DNA of 49,707 bases from Acidimicrobiaceae bacterium (GCA_003141815.1 PLNQ01000055.1:1-49707), one strand, 5' to 3'. Shown: positions 36,352 through 46,588, numbered from the stretch's first letter. Numbers and translations: made by a program. Notes: a model not told the origin generated them from the letters alone.

Positions 36352-37572
36352 ATGACGATGCTAACCCCCGACTTCTCGTCGCGCCCCGGAACGCCCGCGA
36401 GCCGAGAAGTTTCTGATCCCATCACCGAACTGCTGCGCGGCCAAGCGAGAGAACTCATCGCCGCCGCCCTCGAGGTCGAAGTGCAGTTGGTGCCCAACCA
36501 ACTACGCAGCGACGGCCGTGACGTCGTGCGCAACGGTTACCTGCCTGAGCGTCACGTCACTACCGCCGTTGGTGACGTCGAGGTCCCTCGGTTGCGTGCC
36601 CGCGATGGTGAAGTCGTGAACTTCGCGTCGTCGATGATCCCGAGATACCTACGCCGCTCGGCGTCGATCTCGGCCGGCCGTCTACGCCTACCTCAAGGGT
36701 ATTAGCGAACGCGACGTGGCCTCAGTGCTCGAGGTTGTGCTCGGCGACGGCGCGAAGAAGCTCACGCCGTCGGTGCTCAGCGAACTGAAGAAGTCCTGGA
36801 CGAAAGAGTTTGACGAGTGGAACCAGCGTGATCTCGCAAAGGTCAGATTCACCTACCTCTTCGCCGATGGCATCTATCAAGAGATCCGTGGTGACAACGG
36901 CGATCTGCGTGCTGGTGCTGATGGGCGTCAACGAGAAGGGAAAGAAGCACTTGATCGCCATCGAGGACGGGACTAGGGAGTCCACCCAGAGCTGGCGCGA
37001 GGTTCTGCTCAACGCCAAGTCCCGGGGACTGAAGGCCCCGAAGCTGGCGACCGGTGACGGGGCGCTGGGTTTCTGGGCGGCGCTCTCCGAGGTGTTCCCC
37101 TCGACCACTTCAGAGGTGTTGGATGCATAAGACGTCCAATGTCCTCAACTATTTGCCCCGAACCACTCGTTCCAAAGCCAAGGACGACTTGCATCAGATC
37201 TGGATGGCCGAGGGTCGAGTAGCGGCCGAGAAGGCCATGGCACTGTTCGAAGAGAAGTACGCGGCCAAGTATCCGAGGGCCGTCACCTGTCTCGTGAAGG
37301 ACCGCGACGCGTTACTCGCCTTCTACGACTTTCCCGCCGAGCACTGGCTGCATATTCGCACCACCAACGCCATCGAGTCCACGTTCGCCACGTTGCGGCA
37401 TCGCACCAAGCGGGTGAAGGGTGCCTTCTCCAAAGACAGTGCACTTTCGATGATGTTGCAACTCGCCCTCGAAGCACAGACGCGCTGGCACCGGATCACC
37501 GTGGTCGAACGACTCGGTGAACTGATCGAAGGCGTGCGCTTCGTTGACGGCGTGGCGCAACTCGCGGCCTAG
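36352..37572 (+). pseudogene. IS256 family (mutator-type) transposase with about three frameshifts
   Basis: Pieces in successive frames: DPITELLRGQARELIAAALEVEVQ...RNGYLPERHVTTAVGDVEVPRLRARDG; AYLKGISERDVASVLEVVLGDGAKKLTPSVLSELKKSW; ICVLVLMGVNEKGKKHLIAIEDGTRESTQSWREVLLNAKSRGLKAP; RCWMHKTSNVLNYLPRTTRSKAKDDLHQIW...HIRTTNAIESTFATLRHRTKRVKG. Confidence 0.9.
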
Positions 37573-37993
37573 CCAACAACGTTTGATGATCGACGCCTGG
37601 TGATCCAGGCTGACATCGTCACGTCCACGAATGGTTCGCCGCGCGCGTGTTACACGCCGGCACTACGATCACCGATGACATTGACGCACGAGGTCACGAG
37701 TCCACCAACGAAATCAGTCGGCTCAAAACTTCAAGGCATCAAACACAAGATTCCCGTATAACTCATGCAAAGGGTCGAATTAGTGTGCACATGCTTGCGA
37801 TTCGAAAGGGAATTGTTCCGTCGACGATAGTCAGAAACACTGTCTGGCTGCTCGGAAACAGAACAATGAATCGCGCCGGGAAAGCGGGAGAGCGCCCTCC
37901 AAGAAACCCGGCTGTGCCCCGTCGGCAGTAGTAATACCATTCGGGGCATCCCTCTATGATGGCCGTAGTTCACTGAAGCCGAGATGAGGCACG

Positions 37994-38530
37994 ATTTTTC
38001 ACATCGATTCCAATAACGAAGCCGTCCTGCACGCGACTGACGCGGTTCTGGAAATGGTGCTGGAATTGCGCACCCACGAGGACGGTGGCGAGTCGCTGGC
38101 CCTCTGGATCGAGGTCGCCGGTTCGAGAGAGCGCGGCTACACCTACGGCATTTACTTCCAGGCGGTTGGCGAAACCATGCCCGATGACTGGACCACTGAA
38201 CGTGGCGGGCTCACATTCGTAGTGCCAACTAAAAGCATCGACAAGATTCGGGGATCGGTCATCGACATTAATCCTGACTCTGACCAAGGCGGAATGGTCA
38301 TCGAGAACCCGAACCGACCGCCCCGCCCCATCGGCGATCACTGCATGATCGCGCGCGCCTGTGGCGCCGACGCCGTGCGGGTTGAGGATCCGGCCGGCCT
38401 GAGCGGCGTCATTGCCAAGGCCCGGAGTTCAAATTCAGTCACTTTGATCGAAGTTATGACCAGGCCCGACGCGTATCCGCCGGTCACTCTGTGGGAGGGA
38501 CACGATGTTCAGCTCCTCGGCGCTCGCTAG
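37994..38530 (+). CDS. Chimeric ORF: A-type Fe-S carrier/Nfu-N-like domain fused in frame to the C-terminal tail of a TPP-dependent (acetolactate-synthase-like) enzyme
   Basis: N-part VLELRTHEDGGESLALWIEVAGSRERGYTYGIYFQAV...TFVVPTKSIDKIRGSVIDINPDSDQGGMVIENPNRP; C-part GDHCMIARACGADAVRVEDPAGLSGVIAKARSSNSVTLIEVMTRPDAYPPVTLWEG. ORF track start 38054; open frame reaches 37994 without an ATG. Confidence 0.6.
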   Translation: MFHIDSNNEAVLHATDAVLEMVLELRTHEDGGESLALWIEVAGSRERGYTYGIYFQAVGETMPDDWTTERGGLTFVVPTKSIDKIRGSVIDINPDSDQGGMVIENPNRPPRPIGDHCMIARACGADAVRVEDPAGLSGVIAKARSSNSVTLIEVMTRPDAYPPVTLWEGHDVQLLGAR

Positions 38531-38564
38531 GTCGAATGCCCGGTCCGCGTCCCGGGAGGACTGC

Positions 38565-39672
38565 GGTGGTTAGCGCCGTGGCGGAGAACGTCATTCTGCG
38601 GATCGCCGTGCTGGCTGGTGACGGAATCGGTCCCGAGGTGACCGGCGAAGCGTGTCGGGTCCTCGAGCACGTCTCCAATCTTGACGGGCGAATGCGCATC
38701 GAGTTGACCCACTTCGACTGGGGAAGTGAGTACTACTTGCGCCACCGCGTCATGATGCCCTCCGACGGGCTCGACCAGCTGGCGGGCTTCGACGCGATCC
38801 TGCTGGGGGCCATCGGGGATCCCCGGGTGCCCGATGACGTGACCCTCTGGGGGCTGCTGCTGCCGATCCGCCAGCGTTTCCAGCAGTACGTCAACCTGAG
38901 GCCGATTCGCCTCCTCGCGGGCGTGCCGTCACCGCTGGCCAACCGCCTACCTGGCGACATCGACATGCTCATTGTGAGGGAGAACAGCGAGGGCGAGTAC
39001 GCTGGCAAGGGGATCTTCCTGAACGAGGGAACGCCAGAGGAGATGGCCCTGCAGATCGGGGTCTTCTCGCGTCGCGGTGTCGAGCGAGTGCTGCGTTATG
39101 CCTTCGAACTCGCGCGGCGAGGTGGACGTTCCGTGACGAGCGTGAGCAAGGCGAACGCGCTCAACTACTCCGGGGTCTTCTGGGACCGCATGCTCGACGA
39201 AGTGGAGCGCGACTACGCGGATGTGCCATGCCGGCGTCTCCTGGTGGACGCCGCGGCTCTGCACATGGTCCTCGACCCAGGCAGGTTCCAGGTTGTGGTC
39301 GGGTCGAATCTCTTTGGCGATATCCTCTCAGACCTTGGGGCGGGCCTCGTCGGCGGAATGGGACTGGCGCCCAGCGCGAACCTGAACCCGGAGAGCCTCT
39401 TCCCGTCGATGTTTGAACCAGTGCACGGCTCGGCACCGGACATCGCGGGTCGCCAGATGGCCAATCCGTTGGCCGCCATCTGGGCGGCCGCGATGATGGT
39501 CGGTCATCTCGGTTTCCCGGAGTGGGGAGGCGAGATGGTTCGCGCCATCGAGCGGCTGCTGGCCGAGGGAACGGTTCGGACTCCCGATCTCGGAGGCACG
39601 GCGACTACGGGTGAAGTGACCGAAGCGCTGCTGGCCGACCTGAGGGTTCCGACAGGTTCGGTGGTCGCATGA
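38565..39672 (+). CDS. Isopropylmalate/tartrate/D-malate dehydrogenase family protein
   Basis: RIAVLAGDGIGPEVTGEACRVLEHV, LLLPIRQRFQQYVNLRPIRLL, DMLIVRENSEGEYAGKG, SNLFGDILSDLGAGLVGGMGLAPSANLNPESLFPSMFEPVHGSAPDIAGRQMANPLAAIWAAAMM. Confidence 0.9.
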
Positions 39673-39679
39673 GATTGGT

Positions 39680-39986
39680 AACTTGGCGACCGGAGTCCTC
39701 TGGGGATCCAGTTGCGCTATGCAGTCCAGGGAGGGGGGTGTCCACTAACTCACACGACGTTGCCCTCTCGTTGGTGATGGCGATGTTGAAGTAGAACGGC
39801 GTGGCAGCGCCATTGACGCCGCTCAGTTTCGCGGCCATATGGGTCTCCCCAGTGCACCGTGGTGGCACGGGCAGCGGGAACGAATCCATCGGTGGCCACG
39901 ACCGTCGCGGAGACCGTCAAGACCACTGAGCACATCAATCGCCACTTCGAGAAGGGGACGTCGGCCATCGTTGACCCCTCCTTCAC
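39680..39986 (-). pseudogene. Decayed secreted protein (possibly DUF4232-like)
   Basis: Signal-peptide-like MADVPFSKWRLMCSVVLTVSATVVATDGFVPAARA in one frame, continuing as GETHMAAKLSGVNGAATPFYFNIAITNERATSCELVDTP in another. Confidence 0.35.
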
Positions 39987-40079
39987 TCACGCGCAGCTGG
40001 ACTACAAGCTAATGGTAGTGACGAAGCGTGCGCCTGGGTCTGAGCGCGTGATTATTTAGTGCTCTGGATCGTAATGCTA

Positions 40080-41274
40080 AGCACGTATTCTGACCGCCTC
40101 GGCGTGCCGGCGGTAATGGATCCACGCGTTTATCAGAGAGCCGTCCTATGAGATTGGCATGACCCTTGCGGATGAACTTCCATTCGAATGGCGAGGCGGT
40201 CTGCTCGGAGCGGCGTTCGAAGACGAGCACTCGTTCTTCGACATCGGTGAGGCTAGCGAAGTCATTCGGTGTAAGCACCTTGCGCTGGATGACCGTGAAG
40301 TGGATCTCCACCTGGTTCAACCACGAGGCGGGGACGGCACGTGTGCGTGGCAGAGATTCTTCTAGTGCGCCGCCAGGCGTTCGACGAACTTCGTGCCGCG
40401 GTGGCTCGAGCTGTTGTCGACTACCCAGAACACCCGCCGAGCAGAGGCGTAGGGCTCTTGGCGCATGGCCTGTTTGACCATGCGCTCGAAAGGCTCGATG
40501 TCGGTGGTGGTCTCGCAACGCCCGAAGATCTCGGCACGATTAACGTCCCAGGCGGCGAGGTACTGCGGCGAGCCGCCTCGGTCGTACTCGAACTCCACGT
40601 GCGTGGTGTTATCTTTGCCGGCGCCCAGGGTGGGGCGGCAACGGATACGGGCCCGTATCGAGGTCTTCTCGTCGGTCGAGATCGCGAAGTCCCTCTTCCC
40701 GAGGGTTTTCGCTCCCCAGTCCTGGCGTAGAGGTCAAGGACCCGTGCCCGCCTTGTCTTCGAAGTCGGGATCGCGCGGAAAGATCCGCGAACGTAGTTTC
40801 CACGGTCTGATGGCGTTTTCGGACAGCCACCGCCAAATGGTGGTTCCCGAGATCTCGGGAACAATCCCGCGACCGACAATTTCGGTGACAATGTCGGGCA
40901 CGTGCAGGCGCGGCAGCGGTGCGCGTAGGCGGCTGGGTAACTCGCAGGCCAACGCCTTCACTGCGACTACCACCTCAGGGGGAAAAGACCAGGAACCGAC
41001 GTCCCCGGGGACGTTCTTCAAGCCCGGGCAGTTCCTGCTCGAAGAAACGTTTGCGCCACTTGGAGACGATCACTCTTCGCGTGTCCAGGCATCGTGCGAT
41101 CTCATCGTTGTCGAGACCCTCGGCCGCCATGAGCACGATCGTGGCTCTCACCACCTCACAATACGGCACCGTATATCTGCGGGCACGATCTTCCAGCTCG
41201 CCGTGCTGCTCCTCGGTGAGGGTGATATCAAGCGACTTTTCTCGACATGAAATCCCCTTCTCAACGGAGATCAT
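40080..41274 (-). pseudogene. IS630 family transposase with multiple frameshifts
   Basis: Pieces across minus frames: LTEEQHGELEDRARRYTVPYCEVVRATIVLMAAEGLDNDEIARCLDTRRVIVSKWRKRFFEQELPGLEERPRGR; GTTIWRWLSENAIRPWKLRSRIFPRDPDFEDKAG; FWVVDNSSSHRGTKFVERLAA; ASWLNQVEIHFTVIQRKVLTPNDF. Confidence 0.88.
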
Positions 41275-41418
41275 ACGTTACTGAAAGTGCCAACTTACCT
41301 GATCCAACCTGCCCTCAACACTCTCATCATTCGAGCCAATCATTACAGTTTGAACTACCGAACGGTTTGCTTGACAACAACGACTCAGAATGTCACCGAA
41401 GTTGATCTTTGGCGATGA

Positions 41419-42216
41419 CTATTTGCCAAGAATCTTCCGTGCCCTTGTGACCACCGGTGCATCAACCATTTCGCCGCCCACCAGAACGACGCCATCGCCT
41501 CTCTTTTCAAAGACGTCAAGTACTTCGCGGGCCCATTGCACGTCCGACGCCGACGCACGAAAGATTGAATCTACAATCGATACTTGCGCGGGATGGATGC
41601 ATAGCTTGCCGCCCATACCAAGCAGGCGAGCCGCCGTGGCCTCTTCAATTAGTTTGGCATCATCGTGAACTGCCAGTGTTGGTCCGTCGACGGGGGAGGG
41701 GAGACCAGTCGCAGCTGAAGCCACGACCAAGCGTGACCTAGGGTAGGCAAAGAGTTTCTCATTAGGCTCTGCACCAAGTTCAGCCGTGTAGTCCGCGCTA
41801 CCGAATAAGAGACGACTGACGCCGGATGCAGCGATTTCCTCTGAAGCCACTATTCCCTGTGCCGACTCAATCAAGGCGAGAACTGGGACATCGCTCTTGC
41901 AGGCGAGGCGATACCGTCCAACCTGCTCCGCCGATTGCACCTTGGGCAACATGACAGCGCTCACCCATCGACAGACGGCAAGGAAGGCGATGTCATCCTC
42001 AAAGTGATCTGAAGTCTCGTCGTTGATTCGCACGCACGCGCCCCTACTTGGTTGGAGTAGGGCCAGGTTGCCTCGTGCACGTGCCTTGTCCTCGCTTCGT
42101 ACCGCATCCTCCAAATCAATGATCACCACGTCGGCCGTTGTCAACAGGGCCTTTTCGACTTGATCAAGACGACTTGCTGGAGCGAAGAGGAAAGTTCGAG
42201 CAAGGTTCACGGGCAT
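41419..42216 (-). CDS. HpcH/HpaI aldolase / citrate-lyase beta-like (CitE-type) CoA ester lyase
   Basis: ARTFLFAPASRLDQVEKALLTTADVVIIDLEDAVRSEDKARAR, VRINDE, VMLPKVQSAEQV, ALIESAQGIVAS, LLFGSADYTAELG, GKLCIHPAQVSIVDSIF. Confidence 0.9.
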   Translation of the reverse strand: MPVNLARTFLFAPASRLDQVEKALLTTADVVIIDLEDAVRSEDKARARGNLALLQPSRGACVRINDETSDHFEDDIAFLAVCRWVSAVMLPKVQSAEQVGRYRLACKSDVPVLALIESAQGIVASEEIAASGVSRLLFGSADYTAELGAEPNEKLFAYPRSRLVVASAATGLPSPVDGPTLAVHDDAKLIEEATAARLLGMGGKLCIHPAQVSIVDSIFRASASDVQWAREVLDVFEKRGDGVVLVGGEMVDAPVVTRARKILGK

Positions 42217-42443
42217 GATGTCGTCTCGCGGACCATCCCCGCCACCGCGGGAGTCGCGCATCGAAACCAGAGGCGCCCTTGGCAAGATTGTGGTCGAACG
42301 TCAATCATAGTGTTGGGGACCCTTTTCGCTTGAGTCACAATCCTTGGCCGTTTCTGCATCCACGGCTGACATCAACTCTCGTGGCCGAGACAGTCGAATT
42401 GCTGTCTCCTGCCCGTTCCCACTCTCGCCACGAGGCGAGCGTT

Positions 42444-42956
42444 TTACTCCCAGACATCTTCATTGTTGGGACGGCGGCGAGGCGGGGCAGACGACTGCTT
42501 CCAGACCATGAACTTTCGTCGGAAGGAGCAGACTTCTAACCCGTTCTGATTGAAGCCTTTGCTCTCCACGCGGATGATTCCCCGATCATTCCTGGAGGAT
42601 GAAGCAACTTTGTCCAGGACTCGCGATTCCGCATAGATCGTGTCGCCGTGAAATGTCGGATTCTTGTGCACCAGCGACTCAATCTCGAGATTCGCAATGC
42701 AGGAACCGGACAGATCAGGGACACTCATACCAGTTATAAGGGAGTACACCAGATTTCCGACAACAACATTCTTGCCTTGCACACTTTCGTGTTCGCCAAA
42801 CCAGGCGTTCGTATGCAGCGGGTGGTGGTTCATGGTCATCATGCAGAACAAATGATCGTCGAATTCAGTGATTGTCTTGCCAGGCCAGTGCCTGAAGATG
42901 TCGCCGGAATTGAATTGCTCGAAGTAGCGGCCAAATGGGCGATCGTACGTTGTCAT
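42444..42956 (-). CDS. MaoC family (R-specific enoyl-CoA) dehydratase
   Basis: GRYFEQFNSGDIFRHWPGKTITEFDDHLFCMMTMNHHPLHTNAWFGE...GNLVYSLITGMSVPDLSGSCIANLEIE. Confidence 0.88.
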   Translation of the reverse strand: MTTYDRPFGRYFEQFNSGDIFRHWPGKTITEFDDHLFCMMTMNHHPLHTNAWFGEHESVQGKNVVVGNLVYSLITGMSVPDLSGSCIANLEIESLVHKNPTFHGDTIYAESRVLDKVASSSRNDRGIIRVESKGFNQNGLEVCSFRRKFMVWKQSSAPPRRRPNNEDVWE

Positions 42957-43123
42957 AGCATCCCTCTCTCAAATGGCCCGAATTCAATCCTCACTGCGCC
43001 TCCCCACCACAAAGAACTACAACTGTGGGCCATTGCAACTCACACACGTCCTGTCACTGTTGATGATCCACTGACGGATTCGAGTGAGTACCACCGCGCA
43101 CAAGGGCCAATTCCAAGAACCTG

Positions 43124-44296
43124 TCAGTCGCGTCGAAGGCGGTACTGATCGATGTAGTCGGTATTCAACTCCCAACCGAGGCCTGGTGAGTTACTTAGAG
43201 TGAGCTCACCATTTATGAGCGGAGGCCGATTGCTGATCATATTCCACCAAAATGGATCTCGGTCAGGATGAAAGCACTCCGCCACTGTGCCGTGAGGCTG
43301 ACTAGCGAGCAAATGAGTCGAGACCTGAGGCTCCTCGTGATGGCCCACCAGGACGTCATAGGTCTGTGCGACTGCCGCGGTTCGGAACCAGACCGTTGGG
43401 CCACCCGACCACGATGCGTCAAAGTTACAGATATCAATCGAGCCAATCTCCATCAAATCTCGACAGCCTGCTGGTGACACTTCGCTCTGCCCGGCGCACA
43501 CCGGGATTCCCCCACGCATCCTGACGTCGCGCAAACTCCTTCGATCATTTTCCCAACGCACTGGCTCTTCGAACCAAGCAATATCTAAGTCCTCCACCAA
43601 ACTGCAGAACTCCAACGCCTGGACGACGGTATATCCCTGGTTCGCATCGACTGCGATGGCGAAGTCAGGTCCGGCAGCCTCTCTCGCCAGGCGGACTCTC
43701 TTGGCATCCTCCACGGGAGAGGCCCCACCGACTTTGAACTTGACGCCGGCGAGCCCAGCTTGTTTGTAGAAGCCAATCTCATCTGGAATAGTGCCCAGTG
43801 GCTCTCCGTAATAGCCACCAATGGCGTACATGGGCAAACGGTTGCGATATCCACCCCAAAGTCGCCATAGAGGTTGCCCCAGCGCCTTGCCGACTGCGTC
43901 CCAAATCGCCGTGTCGACGCCGGCAAGAGCAACGAGTCCTATGCGGCGATCACGAAGAATATCGAAGGTAACGGGAAACGCTTTCTGCCAGCACTCTTCG
44001 ACTCGAAAGGCGTCGAGCCCGAGCAGATTCGGCTTGATCTCTTCGTGGACAATTCTCTCAATCTCAAGCAGGGACTTGTCTTCATCGCCAACGTAGGCTT
44101 CGCCAATAATCCCATCGGCCGTCTTGATCCTCGTCACCAAAGTTGCACGATTCGTCATTCGATAGTGACTACCTTGGAACAACTTCGCGAGCGGGGCCAG
44201 CACCGGCAACGTTTCGATGTCCGTAATAATGAGTCCAGATTCACGCAACTCTGGGATATCCTCCACGACTGTTGTCACAATCCCTTCATCTCGCAT
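43124..44296 (-). CDS. Enolase superfamily protein (mandelate racemase/muconate lactonizing enzyme family; active site looks MR-subgroup)
   Basis: GVKFKVGG (KxK), AIAVDANQGYT, IAWFEEPV, PVCAGQSEVS, CNFDASWSGGPT, GHHEEPQVSTHLLAS. Confidence 0.9.
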   Translation of the reverse strand: MRDEGIVTTVVEDIPELRESGLIITDIETLPVLAPLAKLFQGSHYRMTNRATLVTRIKTADGIIGEAYVGDEDKSLLEIERIVHEEIKPNLLGLDAFRVEECWQKAFPVTFDILRDRRIGLVALAGVDTAIWDAVGKALGQPLWRLWGGYRNRLPMYAIGGYYGEPLGTIPDEIGFYKQAGLAGVKFKVGGASPVEDAKRVRLAREAAGPDFAIAVDANQGYTVVQALEFCSLVEDLDIAWFEEPVRWENDRRSLRDVRMRGGIPVCAGQSEVSPAGCRDLMEIGSIDICNFDASWSGGPTVWFRTAAVAQTYDVLVGHHEEPQVSTHLLASQPHGTVAECFHPDRDPFWWNMISNRPPLINGELTLSNSPGLGWELNTDYIDQYRLRRD

Positions 44297-44542
44297 ATAA
44301 CGCCTTTCTTGCGCAATTTCTTATCCACGATCAAACCCTTCATCTCGGCGTCTGAATACTCGACGCTCCCCCAACCTGCGACCAACGTTTCACCATCTTC
44401 AAGCGTCAATTCTCCCTGCCTAAGTCCATAACTGGAAACGATACCACTTTCTCGTAATTTGCCTCAACACGCGCTTTCCTAACCGCTAAGTCCGCGGAGA
44501 CAGCCATCGACCGTCAGGTGACGTTCAAGCAACGCAAGGCCC

Positions 44543-45110
44543 TCAATCCCGCAACCTCCACCTCGCAATCCAGCCGAACTGGTCACTGCATCCGACCGTC
44601 ACACCCCGCTGAAATTCGAAGCGCCAGTTTCTTCGGGCTGGGAGCGGCTGAGGGACGTGGCGGGCCACCTTCTGAGCCGCGCTGTCGGGCATAGACGCAG
44701 GCTGGGCCGATCGATAGATCACCGTTTGTCGCTCGGCGAGAACTGGTCGATCGCCCTGGTGGATCACGTGTTGCCAGTTTGCGAAGGCAAGCAGCCACTA
44801 TGGCCTTACTTCTCGACGGTATCTTCCAGGACCGAGTGACGCTCGGCGCGCCCTCCGAGTCGGAACGGCGCGAGTCAGCTGAACTTTACGCAGGCCACCA
44901 TGTGTCTGGGACAACGCGAAGCCAGGCTGTCCACGCGCCTTGGGCGCCCGTCGTCGCCTATCACCGGCTGCGGGATGAGTTCGGCGAAACATGCCCAGTG
45001 CCGCAGTAGAGGGGCATCGTCACCTGCTCGCAAGGGACGCTTCAACTCAAAGACCCAGCCAGGACCCTGCGCGATCTCTGGTGCCATTGAATCGACGCGC
45101 ATCTCTCCGG
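44543..45110 (-). pseudogene. Decayed FAS1-like / HTD2-type (mesaconyl-CoA-hydratase-like) dehydratase
   Basis: Pieces in different minus frames align with this family: DDAPLLRHWACFAELIPQPVIGDDGRPRR; RAERHSVLEDTVEK*GHSG; IHQGDRPVLAERQTVIYRSA. Confidence 0.45.
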
Positions 45111-45136
45111 TAAAGTCGTGGTCGTGGACATGGCGG

Positions 45137-45427
45137 TCACGCTTGCGCCCGACCCGGATCGCTCGGGTGGTCGGCGAGAGGGACGACGGTTACGTCGAGC
45201 CATGGACTCATTGGAAGCGATGAAATCGCTTCATCGAGCCGAGTGGCACTTTCCGCATGCCAAATCCCGACATTTGCCCACCTACCCGGGATACGCCACA
45301 ACCGAACAAGCACCCCTTCGCCGGCGAGTTGACTAGCTCGCGCGGCTTCAGCGGCTATCAGTTCAACCTTCTGACGCTCGTCGTTCGATGGTGGCCAGTT
45401 CACCTCAATCGCAACCAAAAAATCCAT
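45137..45427 (-). CDS. Muconolactone Delta-isomerase-like (CatC family) protein
   Basis: MDFLVAIEVNWPPSNDERQKVELIAAEAARASQLAGEGVLVRLWRIPGRWANVGIWHAESATRLDEAISSLPMSPWLDVTVVPLADHPSD. Confidence 0.85.
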   Translation of the reverse strand: MDFLVAIEVNWPPSNDERQKVELIAAEAARASQLAGEGVLVRLWRIPGRWANVGIWHAESATRLDEAISSLPMSPWLDVTVVPLADHPSDPGRAQA

Positions 45428-45617
45428 CTGTGGACTCCTTACAAATTACCAATAAACTGACCAGGATACCAGTGAGCACGTCGTAAATCGGAGCCAATGC
45501 ATGTTCAGATGGGTGTGTATCGGTTTGACGTCTGGATGGTCGCTCAAGGCGCGCGAAACTGAAGACGGTGCCACACCGGTCAACTGCTCAACTTCTCTGG
45601 TCGTTACGGGTCGGTGA

Positions 45618-45743
45618 CTACTGACAATAGTTCAGGCTGCGCAGGCATCGGTAGTAGTTTTTAGTGGAGAACTTCATCACCCGGCAGGTCACCGTGACGG
45701 GAAACCCGTCACGGTTAAGTTCGCGGACCAGCGGGCAGATCAT
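45618..45743 (-). pseudogene. IS3 family transposase OrfB, N-terminal fragment
   Basis: MICPLVRELNRDGFPVTVTCRVMKFST matches the typical OrfB N-terminus. Confidence 0.7.
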
Positions 45744-46083
45744 TTTGGGGAAAGGTTCTTCGCGAAGTAGGCCGTAGCCCGTCGCAAGATCGAAGTCGCT
45801 GAGCAGTTTGAGGCGTGGAAATCCGGCGGCCTTCACGCGTCGCTCGCGATGTCGGTCGTCGACTTCGGCCAAGAGCACGTGAGCGAGGAAGTCGAGGTAG
45901 GTGGACTGTTCGACGCGTGTCGCTCGCGATCGAACTGGCTTGGGCGCGAACCGTGGGCAAACGAAGTGCGCGCGTTGAGGGTTCGATCGATGCGAGCGCG
46001 CCCGTGCGTAGGTTTCGTCATCAGTGCACCGAGAGCAGTTCGTCGTAGTGCGCCACGCTCGGCAGCGCTCGATCGTAGTGACG
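45744..46083 (-). pseudogene. IS21 remnant: IstA C-terminal tail and frameshifted IstB N-terminal part
   Basis: RHYDRALPSVAHYDELLSVH* (IstA end, TGA at 46021-46023), overlapping ATG at 46021, then LRLPTVRAQASSIASDTRR and STYLDFLAHVLLAEVDDRHRERRVKAAGFPRLKLLSDFDL (IstB) in shifted frames. Confidence 0.75.
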
Positions 46084-46084
46084 T

Positions 46085-46588
46085 AGTTGGGCGACATTTC
46101 CTACCTACGCACCTGGGAAGGATGCCTTTACCTCGCGACGGTGATCGACGCGCACTCGCGTCGCGTCATCGGTTGGGCCATCAACGAGCACATGCGAAGT
46201 GACCTCGTCGAGGACGCCCTGCGCATGGCGATCACGCTACGTGGGGAGCGACCCGAGACCGTCATATTTCACACCGATAGGGGCACCTCAATACGCGTCG
46301 GACCAGATCACCACCTTCGCCGCCAAGAACGGACTCATCCGCTCGATGGGTTACACCGGGGTGTGCTGGGACAACGCGATGGCCGAGTCGTTTTTCGCCA
46401 CCTTGAAGACCGAGTTCTACTACCGACGCGTGTGGCCCACGAAGAAGCGTGCTCGCATTGAAGTTGGCAAGTGGATCGAGGACCGCTACAACCGTCGATG
46501 CCGACACTCGTCACTCGGACAAATCTCGCCCGTTGCTTTTGAGATGCAATACTTAACCAACACCGCGGCTCTAAAGAAAGCCGCTTAA
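46085..46588 (+). pseudogene. IS3 family transposase OrfB, C-terminal DDE domain, frameshifted near 46285
   Basis: [66 protein letters not shown] then [85 protein letters not shown]. Confidence 0.92.

Noticed and set aside
36280-37640. Terminal inverted repeats of the IS256 copy
   Set aside because: I could not identify a convincing matching pair flanking the broken transposase by eye.
45692-45714. Perfect palindrome CCGTGACGGG-AAA-CCCGTCACGG
   Set aside because: It lies within the IS3 OrfB N-terminal coding fragment (DGFPVTVT), so codon content explains it; not treated as a terminator or operator.
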